Positions 23,760-39,700 of a DNA stretch of 64,000 bases are shown one piece after another (the stretch's first letter is position 1; every line of letters starts with the position of its first letter). Source of the stretch: Brachionus manjavacas (Eukaryota; Rotifera; Eurotatoria; Ploima; Brachionidae); NCBI GenBank assembly GCA_019054805.1, contig JAHQIY010000006.1, forward strand, positions 4,960,001 to 5,024,000, read 5' to 3'. The translations under genes were made by a program, and so were the position numbers. The notes below the pieces were generated by a model. It did no database searches. It was not told the origin of the DNA and saw only the letters and a list, made by a program, of their open reading frames with translations.

Positions 23760-26353
23760 TCAATAGCCACCTTGATCTCCAAAAATTTTCTTAATGTCAT
23801 TGTTATAGCTATTTTCTGCATTGATCCAGTCAGGATGCTCTTTTAATAAAATGTCCCAATAAATATCAGCAATCAAATAGTTTCCAATTTGATTTAAATG
23901 AAAGCCATCTATTGCTTCTATTACTTGCCACCTTGATCCACCCATCGATTCCCAAATTTCAAATACTAAAAAAATTTAAAATTAAAATTAAAAAAAAAAG
24001 TAAAAAGCAAACATTTATCAATTGGAACGTTTGTGAAACCCAAATCGAAATTCTTAAATTTTTTTGTCTCAGCTATATTCTTATTTATACCAGAAAGTAT
24101 CATAGCATACTCAGTTGTCAATCGTCTTAAAGTGTCTAAAATATTTAATTAATTAGATTATAAAAATTAAATATATTTTTCAAACCGTTGGTAGTCATCC
24201 ATCCATTACTGAATTAATAAATTTTAAAATTTATTCAAGAATTTTGTCAATAGAAACTTACCATGGACTGATCTTGAAAATAAAAATCAAATAAAAATTA
24301 TAAAAATCATCCTAAACCAGAGTTGTTTTAAGTCACAACTTCAAAGTCAATCCTCAATTTTATTTTTGACGTGATTGCCGTGACTGAGTACCGCAATACT
24401 AGGTAAGGGCTTTGACTTAAATTTTTGACTTAAAAGCAATTCTGCCTTCCCTTATACCTCTAGACACGAAAGATAGGTATACATATCACCATAATAAATA
24501 TTATTCTTAACTCGGCCTAGAGGATAGACTCTTTCCCTTAAGGAATCATACAAAACACTACCTTTTGATAAAAACGATTCAATTTTAGTTTTAAATTTTT
24601 AGTAAAATACCATTTGCAAGACCAGTAAGCATTACATGGCTTCCAATAGGAAGAATTTTGTCTAAGTACGATAATATTTCAATGATATTTCGGTAGAATA
24701 CATCAGGTTTAGTCATGTGATTCAATGTATCAGGATTCCTTTATTATGATTGAAATTAATTTGATTTATGTGATTTAGCTTATTAACCCGTTGCAAACAT
24801 CATTTCCGAGTAATGACAAGAATAAAAGAAGAGGTTGGTCTGTTTGTTGGTTTCGACTTAAACTTTTTACAATTTCCTTCATTTCATTTGAATCAGCACC
24901 TTTAAAACAGAAGTTATTTTGACAAAATTCTTGATTTAATTTACACCATTCACTCCGATATTCTGATAATCTCTGCCAGCATTAAATTTAAAAAATCATC
25001 AAAATAGTTCATAAAAGGTACCTAAAATTGCATCTGTTTCGCTCTAAAAGTTTTAGATAGATAGAGTTGGTAGGACCTCGTACAACTGGCCAGGTGCTAT
25101 TCATGTATCCTTAGAAATTAAATTTTGGATCAAAAATTTTAAGTTCTTTAAGTACAGTACCAGTCATTCCCGACAATTGAGGCCAATTTAACTCATTTCC
25201 TAAAATAAATGCTAAATGTTCAAAAACGGCAGCGTTTATTTGGTAGGCATCTAAAATTTTTAATAAAAGCTAACTTACAATGATATTTTTTAATTTTACC
25301 TAGCCATTGTTCTGGAATACTAAAATGAGCACTGATGGAATCGCCCAAAACAGCAAAGCCAATAGGTTTTGAATCTTTACAAAAAATTTCTTCAAATGTA
25401 CGGTTTGAAGCCAAATCTTTTCCCTTTAATTTATTTAAATTAGCAATAATTTAAAACATCTCTGTAAAATTAAAATTTTAAATTGTTTCTTATAAATGTA
25501 AAAAATTACGAAAATTCCATTGCAGTTTGAGTCACTTGCACGATCGCCATTAATTGGCAGGGCACCTGGATGAATTTTTTTGCTAAAATCGTTACAATCT
25601 TTTCCTCTCCAGCTTGTGCCTCTTAGTGTCTTAATTTTTTAAGTTTTTGTACTAATTAAAAATCTTAATATTAATTTACTGGAAAAGTGCCATGACCGTC
25701 TTGATCTATATCAATTGCAGGCTCATGTTTATCAAAAATTCTAATCAAAATTAATAATTTTTTAATTTGTATAAATAAAAACTTCAAGATTCACTTGGTA
25801 ATGTAATCACAAAAAGGTCTGAAGATAGACATATTACATGGATCGTTTTTAGCATCTGGAATTTCTATTCTATTTCTGGTTAAACCATTTTTAAAAAATA
25901 TAACTCGGTTTTTTATTGATTTATTAGGTAGTGGAAAAATATGACACTCTTCATGTCCAGGATCAGTTCGACAAAATCCAGTTGCATGACAAATCACATC
26001 AGGAGTCTCTTTATTGAAAAGTCTAAAAAAATTACCGTAAATTAATTAAAATTATTTTTTTTATCGAATTACCCATTAATAATAACTGGTCCAAAGATTC
26101 TTATCGCTTGTTGGCAAGTTATACGGAATATCCCGTCTGGTAAATAGCTGCAAAACTTGTTCAATGACTCTTCAATAGAATCATTATAAACCACGACTAA
26201 TTCATCGATCAAAGTTAATAAAACAGAGCAAACAGCGCAATTCACTCCTCCATTAGCTCCCTTAAATGTCTTTAATGACTCGATTGGATTCAATTCAGCT
26301 ACCTTGACTTGATATAAAACAATCAACGATAAAAAAACTATAAATGCTTTCAT
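23760..26353 (-). CDS. AOAH: Acyloxyacyl hydrolase, tandem copy C
   Basis: Fifteen exons close in phase to 574 residues: 26353-26073, 26022-25795, 25740-25680, 25629-25510, 25423-25300, 25250-25161, 25109-25022, 24972-24947, 24899-24788, 24738-24611, 24561-24458, 24272-24262, 24208-24186, 24135-24013, 23965-23760. Signal peptide MKAFIVFLSLIVLYQVKVA, saposin-like domain (NCAVCSVLLTLIDE), calcium segment DIDQDGHGTFP, nucleophile Ser259 in AVLGDSISAHF, LGNDVCNG, His529 in DGFHLNQ, end FGDQGGY. It lacks the intron that splits exon 2 of A and B, and carries a private 185-bp intron (24457-24273) that leaves an 11-nt exon. It is the most diverged copy, probably the oldest or the one not reached by conversion. 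Confidence 0.92.
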
Positions 26354-26548
26354 TATTTTAGTTTTTTTTTTTGTTTAAAAATAGACTGATAAATTTGAAA
26401 AGAAATTTATTAAAATTTATTAATAAAAAAATACTGAAAAAAAAAGAATTACTATTAGAATTAATCTAAATTTCATTTTGAAAAAAAAAATTATTTTCAA
26501 CAAAAAGTTGCTCTAATTTTGATTTGATTTGCATTCATATTGTGCACT

Positions 26549-27764
26549 TTAATCGGTTATGCTTGAATAAGAGGTTTTAGCTGGTGATTTAAGAGCCATG
26601 TTTATTTCGTTTTTCGATTCTGAAATAGCTCTTATTGTCATATATGAAATCAAGGCTTCGTTATCTAATCCTTGAGTTAATTTAATATTTTTATATACTT
26701 CCAAATCTTTTTCGTACTGGTATCTCAATGCTTCAGCTTCAGTTCTGGCTCTTAATAAATATTTAATTTTAAAGCATAAAAAACTTCAAAAGACAATCAT
26801 ACTTATTGATAATAATATTAGCTTGTGTTTCAGCATTATTCTTAATAATCTCAGCTTGCTTTTTGGCCTGTTCCAATTTTGTTTCGGCTTGTAACAGAAG
26901 ACGTGGTCTTTCATTTTCAGCTACTTTTATATTTTCTTTAGCCGCTTCTTTATCTTTTACAGCAGTTTCAAATTCAGAAGGTCGTTGAACACTGTTAACC
27001 TTGAGTAAAATTTGAAAAATTATTTTTTATTGTTAGTCTTTATTACCTGTAAGTCATTCAATTCGCAACGAAGGTATTCACAGTAATTTCGCATAGTTTC
27101 TCTTAAGATTTCTTGGAAACGACCTAATAAGACCAAGTTAAACTCTGTTAAAATAAAAACTGTGGTTATGTACCTCTATCTGTTTGAAATTCAGTAGTAG
27201 AAAAATTAGCACAGCTATCATGGACTGCTGATTTTCCAGAGGCTAGTAAGACTTTTTTATATCCATCAAAATCTTTGAATTGTTCAACCAGAAATTTCAT
27301 ATGTTTTGAGCTTTTATTGACACATTTACAAAAATGTTAATTTAAATTAATTTTAATTTACTTGGCTTTAAACTGGTACGAAACGTCAATTTCTATTATT
27401 ACCCCATCTTTATTCAGACACTTTAAAAATAAAATAAAAATTTCTTAAACAGAATCAGTTTTAAGTTATTACAGTAATTTCTTTAAATTCCATGGTATTG
27501 TAAACATTTGGAAAAATAATAAAAGTAAAGCCTGGTGGGCCAAAGTGGAGACCTTCTTTTTTTACATCATCTCCCAGCCGTTTTAAAATATTGTCATACT
27601 TGATGCCGACTAAATGAATTTTATCTAATTCAGTCAATTATTCTTATGTTTTAACTCTTACGTTCATATGAGTTGAGCCTTCTTGCTGATGCTATAACAA
27701 TTATTAGTCCAACAAATGCTATGATTCCGCAGCCTACAATTATGGATATAATAAGTGGCTTCAT
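26549..27764 (-). CDS. SPFH/Band 7 domain membrane protein
   Basis: Seven exons (27764-27662, 27609-27473, 27420-27362, 27310-27174, 27123-27047, 26999-26803, 26750-26549) give 303 residues. One N-terminal transmembrane helix (residues about 4-27, ISIIVGCGIIAFVGLIIVIA) is followed by the SPFH fold (GIKYDNIL, GLHFGPPGFTFIIFP, NKDGVIIEIDVSYQF, ETMRNYCEYL) and a long Ala/Glu/Lys coiled coil (VKDKEAAKENIKVAENE, KLEQAKKQAEIIKNNAE, INKARTEAEALRYQYEKD). The layout is that of stomatin/prohibitin-like scaffolds that form membrane-bound rings. No palmitoylation cysteine cluster or PHB-specific motif allows assignment to stomatin, prohibitin, erlin or flotillin; it resembles divergent Band-7 proteins. 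Confidence 0.82.
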
Positions 27765-28591
27765 CTACATAAAATAAAAAGACCATTAGTTGAAATTCTT
27801 AATTCAACTTTAAGGTAAAAGAAAATAATTGAAATTTTCAAAAGCACTATAATTTTTTTTCAAATAAAAATTTAAAATTTTGATTTGAGATTTGATGAAT
27901 AGTATGCTTTAAAAAGCTGCAAGTTACTAAATTTTCATAATTTTAATTGTTGATTTTTAAGGTAATATTTAAAAACTGGAAAATGATACTAAAATTTTCG
28001 AAAAAGTTATGGAGTCCTGGAAACAAATTATGCAAATATCCATCTTATTCAAAATTCAACTTGTTTTTTGATCAGAAACAGTTATCAGAAACAAAATCGA
28101 GAGGTCATATTTATTTTTAATCGAAAAAAAAAACAATAATTTAAATATTATAATTTTTTTTAAAAAGTAAATTTTTAGTAACTAATTATTTAAAGAAAAA
28201 GATATGTCTATAAATGTACAAGTCATATAGAAAACTTGACTAAATTGAAAGTAATTTATATTGCAAATATGAGTGATTTTAAAAAATTTCAATTTAGCCG
28301 ATGATTATGCAGATGATAATTCTGTAATTGACTCTTTTTAAAAGATAAACTTGCGAGAAGTTTTCAGAAATAAAGAAAAATAATTTTACAAAAATAAAAT
28401 AAATTTAAATTAGTTAATATCTTACTTTTTCTTTTTAAATTTAATATTGATTTAGCAATAAAACCATGATTAATAAAAAATTTTTTTAAATCTAAAGGTA
28501 TTTAAATTAGTCATAATTTATTTTAAAGTAGAATTTTAAGTTTTTATTTGTTTCCGATTTTGAGAAATAATTTTTTAATTTTTCTATTTAT
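27765..28591. other. Intergenic, AT-rich
   Basis: Promoter side of the SPFH gene. No coding frame or repeat recognised. Confidence 0.5.
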
Positions 28592-28798
28592 TTAATTATT
28601 TTTTAAGAAGTAGTAGTAAAAATAACTGCGACTCAAATGACGAGGAAGGCCGTGTGGCTGTGGCAGTTCTTTGCCTTTACATTCTCTGTTCCATAAACCA
28701 CATGTCAAGTTTTGCTTTGAAGGAAACTGCTTCAACGACTCCATTAGGTATTCGGGGAATAGAATATAAGGAAAAATGAATATAAGGCAAAATTTCAA
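28592..28798 (-). CDS. Possible exon of a small secreted Cys-containing peptide
   Basis: The minus strand has an open frame with a hydrophobic run (KFCLIFIFPYILF), then MESLKQFPSKQN and LTCGLWNRECKGKELPQPHG, ending soon after. No in-frame ATG precedes the hydrophobic run; an acceptor-like TTTATAG lies just upstream, so a first exon may be missing. The C-x6-C pair flanked by basic residues could be a disulfide-looped bioactive peptide, but no family is recognised and the frame may be chance. Confidence 0.25.
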   Translation of the reverse strand: MKFCLIFIFPYILFPEYLMESLKQFPSKQNLTCGLWNRECKGKELPQPHGLPRHLSRSYFYYYFLKNN

Positions 28799-29019
28799 AC
28801 TTTGCTATAAAAAACATTCAATTTATTCAATCATACTTAATTTTAAAACATCTTCTTGATTTTTCAGAAAAGAATTTGAAAATTTTAATCAATAATTCAG
28901 AATTTAAAAATTAATTTTATTATTTTCAATTGCAGACAAAAATTTTTTGATCATCAAATTGATTTAAATTACTATTATAAATTTAAATTCTTTAATTATA
29001 ACAAAAAAAAAATATTATA

Positions 29020-29706
29020 ATGCCTCGAAGACGGTCATCATCTCGTTCTTCTGAATCTTCTGAAGAAATTTTAAAAAAACGATCAAATAACAAATCTAGA
29101 GATCGATCCAGATCTTCTTCATCTTCGTCTAGAGAATCTTACAGAAAATCAAAAAAATCAAGCTATAGGATAAAAAAATCCCAGTCACGTTCTCCTAAAT
29201 ACACCGGACCAAAGAATAAAATTTCTGAATTGGAAGAAGAAAGAACAAAAAATTTTGATTTCACAGATGAAGTAAATGGTAAAATTTAGATATTTTAATT
29301 TCAATCTACTTATTTTTTATAAGAACTTCATAGTAATGAGAAATTAAGACAAAAGACCATAAACAAACTGGAAGAATTTGGTGGTTTTAAACCACAGTCG
29401 TTTAAATCTTCAAGATCTGATAAAAAAAGGAATGAGCCGTCAAAGTTTAAATCTAGTTTATCTAATGATAACACAATTTTTGGCACTTCGACAAATTTCA
29501 CTGAAGAAATCAATAGAAATGCAGATTTATTACTCAATTCGAATATAGTAGCTTCAAGCAATAAATCTATAATGAGTGATCTCGTAACTTTTTATTTAAA
29601 AATAATTAAATTGAAAATAAAATATTTTTCTAAGTTTTTTGAGGATTCAAAAATTAGACAGAACCGATGGAGACTGAAAGTATTAGAAATTCTTGAATCA
29701 AGATGA
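29020..29706 (+). CDS. Arg/Ser-rich nuclear protein, RSRC1-like
   Basis: Exons 29020-29278, 29324-29583 and 29635-29706 join in phase to 196 residues. The N-terminal half is RS-rich (MPRRRSSSRSSESSEE, RSRSSSSSSRESYRKS), typical of splicing factors. A charged middle (ISELEEERTKNF, LRQKTINKLEEFGGF) follows. The C-terminus, MSDLFFEDSKIRQNRW then RLKVLEILES, recalls the end of vertebrate RSRC1, which has a Phe/Leu-rich start, a Lys/Glu stretch and a Trp followed by Leu-rich residues. Known RSRC1 acts in pre-mRNA splicing in the nucleus. Homology is suggestive rather than firm; the protein is much shorter than human RSRC1. Confidence 0.6.
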
Positions 29707-30395
29707 AAATTTTGTAGATTTTTTTTCAGATATTAATTAGATTATTTTAAATAAATTTTTAAAAAATTTCTTTTTCTAAAACAATTTATTCTAAATTTTA
29801 ATGTATAAAAACAAATTAAATTTGATAAAAATTATTGAAAAAAATGTTTCTCATTTGAATAAAATAAAAAGTCATTCCAATAAAAGCCATCGCGAAACAG
29901 TTTTTCTTGATGTTCTTAAGAATAAATTTTGAGGTAAGAGGAAGTCTGCGTAGTTTTATTTTAAACTAAATTAAAATCCTTACTACATTGAATTTTATTA
30001 CTTTTGGAAATAAATTAAGCAATTACTCTGATATCAATTATTCGTAGAATAAGTTTATATTTAAAGTGCAATTTTTTCATTATTTTTTATTTTTTTAACT
30101 TTGAGTTGGCCAAAATGCAAAAAAAACATCCCACTAAACAAACATCAGATCAAAAACTAAAAATCATATCAATTATGAATTTGAATTTTATTTTTAATTT
30201 AAATTTGAATTTTTTATTTAGACTTAACAATTAAAGAACTAGTGATTTTTGAAAGTTATCCAAAATAATTTTTTGACATACCTGATATATTTATGCTGTA
30301 TCCAAGTGAAAACAAATTTATTGATTTTTAGCTCTATTTCCCCATGTAAAACATTTTTCAATTAGAGTCAATTTTTCATTAAACATTAGGCAAAG
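29707..30395. other. Intergenic, AT-rich
   Basis: Between two plus-strand genes; presumed promoter of the HECT ligase. Nothing else seen. Confidence 0.5.
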
Positions 30396-34301
<3,906 letters not shown>

Positions 34302-34855
34302 ATTTCTTTAAGTTTTTAAAATTATGCTTTGAAATTTATTTAGATAATCAAAACAAAAGATACTGTAAAGCTCGAATATTTATTGTAAAGTTTATAAATG
34401 TCTAATCAAAGAATTTCAAGCAAATTATGATAAATTTGTTAAGTCATAGCTTTTTTTAAAAACTGGTTTTTGAGTTTAAATAAAAATCTTATTGCCAAAC
34501 AATGTGGCATTAAAATCTCAAATAAATTTTGTTTTTTAAATAGTTTTGATAAAACGATTACTTGGTCTTGTTTTATTATTTATTTTATAATTAAAAAATA
34601 TAAATTAAAAAAACTCTTAATTACGAATATAAAAATTCAATCTCATTTTTGTATTCTTTTTTATTTATTTACTAAAATTTTGAATAAAATAAATTTAATT
34701 TTTAATATATTTTAAAATTATTTAATAAGATATTTAATTTTATATAAAGAAACTTTAATCTTAAATTAAAATAAAATATTTTAAATTTGTACTTAAATAA
34801 TATTTTATTTGTAGGAAGATTTTTACTTTACTTAATTATATAAAAACGATACGAT
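34302..34855. other. Intergenic, AT-rich
   Basis: 3' flank of the HECT ligase gene up to a truncated LINE. No feature recognised. Confidence 0.5.
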
Positions 34856-35432
34856 ATGTTGAATATCGTCCAAAAAAAGTGTGAGGTTTATGCTGATGAC
34901 ACAAAGATCTTATCAACAATTAATATTTTCAACTCAATTTATAAGCTACAAACAGATATAGATAAGGTTAATAAGTGGTCGACTCAGTTGAATGAAGACA
35001 AATTCAAAGTTGTTCATATTGGCAACTATAATCCCGAGTTTGATTATAAGATTGGTGTGAAACTCCAAAGTAAGTCAAAATTTTGCAAGGGATTCGAAAG
35101 GGATTTGGGTATTTGCATACAGAGTGATTTAAAATGGGGCACACAATTTAGAAATGCAACAGCTTTCAAATAGAATGTTGGAGTTAATTATTAAGTATCC
35201 TTGCAGCGAGACTATCAAATTTTTGTATTGTTCGATGGTGAGACCGCACCTGAAGTATGCTGTCAGTGCATGGTCTCCATTTTTAGAAAAAGACACAAAT
35301 GAGCATGAGAGAGTTCAACGAAGAGCAACAAAATTGATTTCAGAAGTGCATGATTTAAATTATCAACAACGTTTGTCAAAGCTAAATTTAGCTAACTTGA
35401 GTTCAAGAAGACTAAGAGGAGATCTAATTTAG
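34856..35432 (+). mobile_element. 5'-truncated LINE reverse transcriptase fragment
   Basis: The frame opens at the RT active-site region: CEVYADDTKILSTI, WSTQLNEDKFKVVHIG, FERDLGICIQSDLKW. A frameshift near 35155 leads to NRMLELIIKY, FLYCSMVRPHLKYAVSAWSP and RVQRRATKLISEV, the usual CR1/Jockey-type order after the YADD box. It is inactive: the 5' half is missing, and a frameshift and stops are present. Confidence 0.82.
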
Positions 35433-35469
35433 ATGTACAAAGTGATAAACAATTATGAACAAATTTTAT

Positions 35470-35805
35470 TTATTTAAGAAATCAATTACACCCTAATCAC
35501 AAAGATATGTCAGAGCAAGATTGAGTCGTTCTGTTCCATTGGTCGTCAGAATGGTGGAAGAATATAGAGAAGGCTTTGAATCAAGATTTATCGAATATCC
35601 AACTTCTTTCTGTAATTGATACCTAACAATTTCTTCTTTTTTTCCTGAACTATCAAATATTTAAACATGTTTAACATCTAGTCATTTCAACTTTTTAATT
35701 TTTTTTTATCTTATTTAACTTTATTTTTTATTTATTTTTTATTTTAAATATTTTTATTCTGAAGGAGCAATAGCTCGGTACAGATTTACAAATAAATAAA
35801 TAAAC
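35470..35805 (+). mobile_element. Repeat family 3' end with AGCTCGGTACAGA tail, copy 1
   Basis: Frame VVRMVEEYREGFESRFIEYP followed by a T-rich stretch and a tail GAAGGAGCAATAGCTCGG, then (AAATA)n. The same coding and tail blocks recur at 42899-43178 (VRLVEEYKAGFESRCIEY; tail AGCTCGGTACAGAAACAAAT), and the tail alone at 38555-38610. It follows directly on the LINE RT fragment and may be its C-terminus and 3' UTR. Confidence 0.65.
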
Positions 35806-35885
35806 ACCCTAAACACATCGGATAGCTGAAGATTTGAATTGAACACGTGAATGAACAAATTTTTGTCTTCCTAGATATTACTTTT

Positions 35886-36000
35886 TACAAATAGAGCCGT
35901 GAATGGATGGAACAATCTTCCGAATGATGTAATAAATGCAAAGAACCTTAATAGTTTCAAAGCAAGGCTTGTATATATAGTTTCAAAGCAAGGCTAGGTA
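35886..36000 (+). mobile_element. LINE C-terminal fragment
   Basis: Reads FTNRAVNGWNNLPNDVINAK then NLNSFKARL, the same C-terminal motif as at 17.3 kb (TNRVVESWNKLPRETISA). A tandem duplication of about 26 bp (agtttcaaagcaaggct twice) lies at its end. Confidence 0.68.
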
Positions 36001-36775
36001 TTTTCTTTGTACCAATAATCGACAAAAATTAATCAATATGGAAAAGGAGAGATGTAAGAAGAATTTCTTAAAAAAAAAAAATTAAAGTGGATTCAAGTTA
36101 ATTTATATTGACAAAGGAAAATTATTGATAGAACTATAATATCTTATATATTGAGCTTCTTTAATCATTATTTCTTCAATTCTTGCTTTGATAAATTTAT
36201 TAAAAATGAAATTAATTTTATACCCTAAAACAATCGGTGATTAAATATATCTAAGATTGTTCATAAATTAAATACATGACTTTTAATATATATTTTTTCG
36301 TAGGACAAAAATATTAGCGCCATTGCAAATATTTGACATTAGTAATACCATAATATAATTAAAATATATTCAAAATTCGTGCCTCCTTGAAAATATCATA
36401 CAAGTACTGCATCTATGCCGAAGCTACACGAAATACAATACTCTCTGTGTATATGTGCACATACTGACGATTTAGGCTATAAGCTAGTAAAATTTTTTAC
36501 TCATTCGCATAGTTTAATAGCGAAAATATATGAAAATAATAATAATAAAAAATATCTATCCAGATCGTTCAAATATTATTCGCCATCATCAACATTTAGT
36601 TATGAGAATTTTGTTTTTCTTTTTTTGTACTCTAAAAACTTCAATTTTTCCAAGACCAAATTTTATTCTATTTGTTCTAACTATTCTTTTATTCGAATAG
36701 CACCATTTAATTTATTATTAATAAGAATAGAATGATAGTTGAATCGGTAAATTGAGACAGTCAAAATCAAAGTGA
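36001..36775. other. Intergenic or 5' region of the ASXL-like gene
   Basis: AT-rich. An N-terminal exon of the ASXL gene should lie here or further upstream, but I could not find one. Confidence 0.4.
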
Positions 36776-39700
36776 TATAAACTGGATTCTTTAATTCATA
36801 ATAACAATTTACTTGAAACGAACTCGACTAAATCATCAACGGGTCATAGCTGTCCAGACGCATCCAGGAATCAAAAAGACAAATCCTTCGCACTCTTGAA
36901 TTTGACTGATATCGAAAATAAGCCTGACGATTCAAATAGCTCCAATTCTAGTCTAATACTAACCAGGAATCGATCAAAAACAAATACAATCAAGACCACG
37001 GCTAATTGCCAAACCACACAACCGAAAAAAACCATATGTAATTTTAAATTTCTTATTTTTAACCACAAAAAATTTTTGTTGCATTAAAAGATTAATTCTT
37101 TTTCTACATTTTAGATGTTTAAGCCTCATAATTATTTCAAGGATTTTTTTTTAAAGTCTTCTGTTAGGAATATTTATATAGTATTTGATTGAATTAAAGA
37201 ATAGATAAAATTGTTTATTAAATTTGAACAAGCTTAATTGATTATAATCTACAATCACATAAAAACATATTGAACATTGTCAAGTCAGATTTAAAAAAAT
37301 TGACCGAAATTTTTTTAAGGATTGACATTTTACAGGATATCATGAATTTCCTAGACGTAACACACCTAAGCTAATATTTGACAGATAAAACACGTGTTGT
37401 CTAAAATTTTTCATTTGCAACGTTTTATGCTGGTCAACTTGAAGCTGGAAAAACAATTATTATTTTAAGATAAGTTTTTAATAAACAAAAAGCATAATGT
37501 GTACTTGAATAATTTAATTTTTTAGAAATTTTTACCAAAGAAAGGACAAGAGGCTATTCCAATTTCACTGTAAGGGATTCAAAAATATTCTAAGGTTCGC
37601 GCAGCTCAATACACCTCTATCTGAATTTGAATTTTTTGAACAGAAATTCTTATTCTGTGTTATGTGCAAACTAAAAATTTCAATTTTTTTTATACAAATT
37701 TATGATCTTAAAAGTCAAAAATTAAAAAAAGTAAGCCCAAAAATTTGTTCAGAATTTTTTCTTGTTTCTGATTCTGCAAAAAAATTGGAATTAGGGAGTA
37801 AACCAAAGACGAGACTCAAGATTAGTGAACAAATACAAAAAATTTCGTCTCCGGTCAATTTTAATAGTCAAAACTAATTCTTAAAAATATGAATCCACCA
37901 TTTAGTATTTTAGAAAAAGAGTATTAAGAATCTGTAAAATAACAATTAAAAATACATACTGAGTAATTAGATTTTTAAAACTAAAAGGATACAATTTATA
38001 ATTTTGGTGCTAATGTTTGAGATAGAGTAGCCGAAAAATTTTTTTTTAAACCTAAAATATTTGCATTTTATAAAAGCAGAATAAGAATTTTTAGTCGAAA
38101 GAATCAAATGCGCGAACCTTAAATAGTAACAAGTTAAATTAATTAATTTAATTTTTAAATAATTTTATTATGTTTTTATTTTGACATTTAACAACTCTCA
38201 AATCAAAAATCATTTAGCTAGTTGAGCAAAGCAGCGCTTAAAATTTTTCAATATTTTTTCGATCTGGAGTAACTTTTCTTTTGATCTTTTATTCAATAAT
38301 CAGGACAAGAAAAAATACAGGAAAATGAAAGTAAAACAAAAAAAAAATAAAAACATTTTTACAGTTCAAATAAGACACTGTAATCTCTTAATAGTTTTCT
38401 ATTTTTTTAGGTAGTATGAAACAATAACCCAGCAAGATTTCACAATAAAAATATGCTTTTTTAACAATAAAATTTCTAAATTAAAAAAAATAAGAGCTTT
38501 AAACTAAACATGATCCACAATGATTTTCCGCTTTTTTTTTAGAAAAATAACGTTTCTGAAGGAGCATTAGCTCAGGATAGATAAACAGATAAAAAAATAA
38601 ATAAACCTAAAATATTGTAAATTTATTTTTATTCACTAAAATTTTTTTTGATCAATTATTCGTTTGAAAAATTTGCAAAATATAATTCCTTCATTTTAGA
38701 GCAAAAATTCCGAAATTCTTCAATTTAAAAAATTTCACTATTTTAACAATTTAGTTTAAATTATTGTTAATATTTAACCTTATTTAGGTTATATCTAGTA
38801 TATCAATTATTTTTCTACCTTTGTAAACAAATAAAAAACAAGAAGCGGAACAATACTCTAGTTTAAATTAATTTAATTTTTTTGAGAATATAAATTATGT
38901 CATCAAAGTCTTTAGTTCAATAGTATTAGGTAAAAAGACAGTTGTTGGACCAGAATAATAAAAAATTTAAAGAAAACAAAGGGAAAAATACATATTTCCT
39001 CAAATACCAAATGATTCAGAGCTAATCAAAATTAACATCATTAGAATAGTGAAAAACCTTTAATTGACTTATTAAATTATTGAATAAATAAAAATTTAAA
39101 TTTTTTTTAAAACAATAATCAAATGAATTCTTAACTATTTTTGTATGATATGTAACAATATTAAATCATTTTATCATTAAGATATTTTTATTTTTAGTTA
39201 GCTATCTAGTCGAGAGACAACAGCAGATACAACATTTACAAAAGCAACCGAATACTGAGCTTAATTCGAATCAAGAGGTCAAGCGAAAAGCTAAAGAATC
39301 AGATACTAGTAAGAAAAAATCTTCTCGGAATAAGTCACGTCAACGTTTATCTAATCAACCGACCGAATCATCAGTAGCATCGTCTTCTTCCTCACTAGCA
39401 AAACCGAATTCATCAAACATAGTCAAATACTTGTCCAATCTTTACGAAAGTAATAACAAAGAAAAACTCGAAAACATATTTTCCTCAAATTCACTATTCA
39501 ACACATCTCAATCTTTGTTGACTAAATTGGATTTAAAAGTACTCTTTCAACCAGCTATTTTCGAGTCGTTGCCACGTCAATCTCAGCTTAAACTTATTAA
39601 GCTTTTGCCTGAATGCGACAGATTATTTGACTCGCATGGTTCCTTCAAGTGAGTTTTCTTTTAATTTTAGACCATTATTAGCATGGTTGTTATGGCAACC

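Noticed and set aside
20226..26548. CRISPR-like or other regular repeats in the AOAH region
   Set aside because: Repetition is due to homologous exons of tandem genes, not short spaced repeats.
34470..34715. 81-residue Lys/Ile/Phe-rich frame downstream of the HECT gene
   Set aside because: Typical chance frame in A/T sequence; no start context or homology.
36415..36735. 106-residue plus-strand open frame
   Set aside because: Composition follows AT-rich background, with no family resemblance or splice context.
37662..37877. Open frame inside the 527-bp inverted-repeat element as a transposase
   Set aside because: Only 71 residues, Lys/Ser-rich, without catalytic motifs; too short for a transposase.
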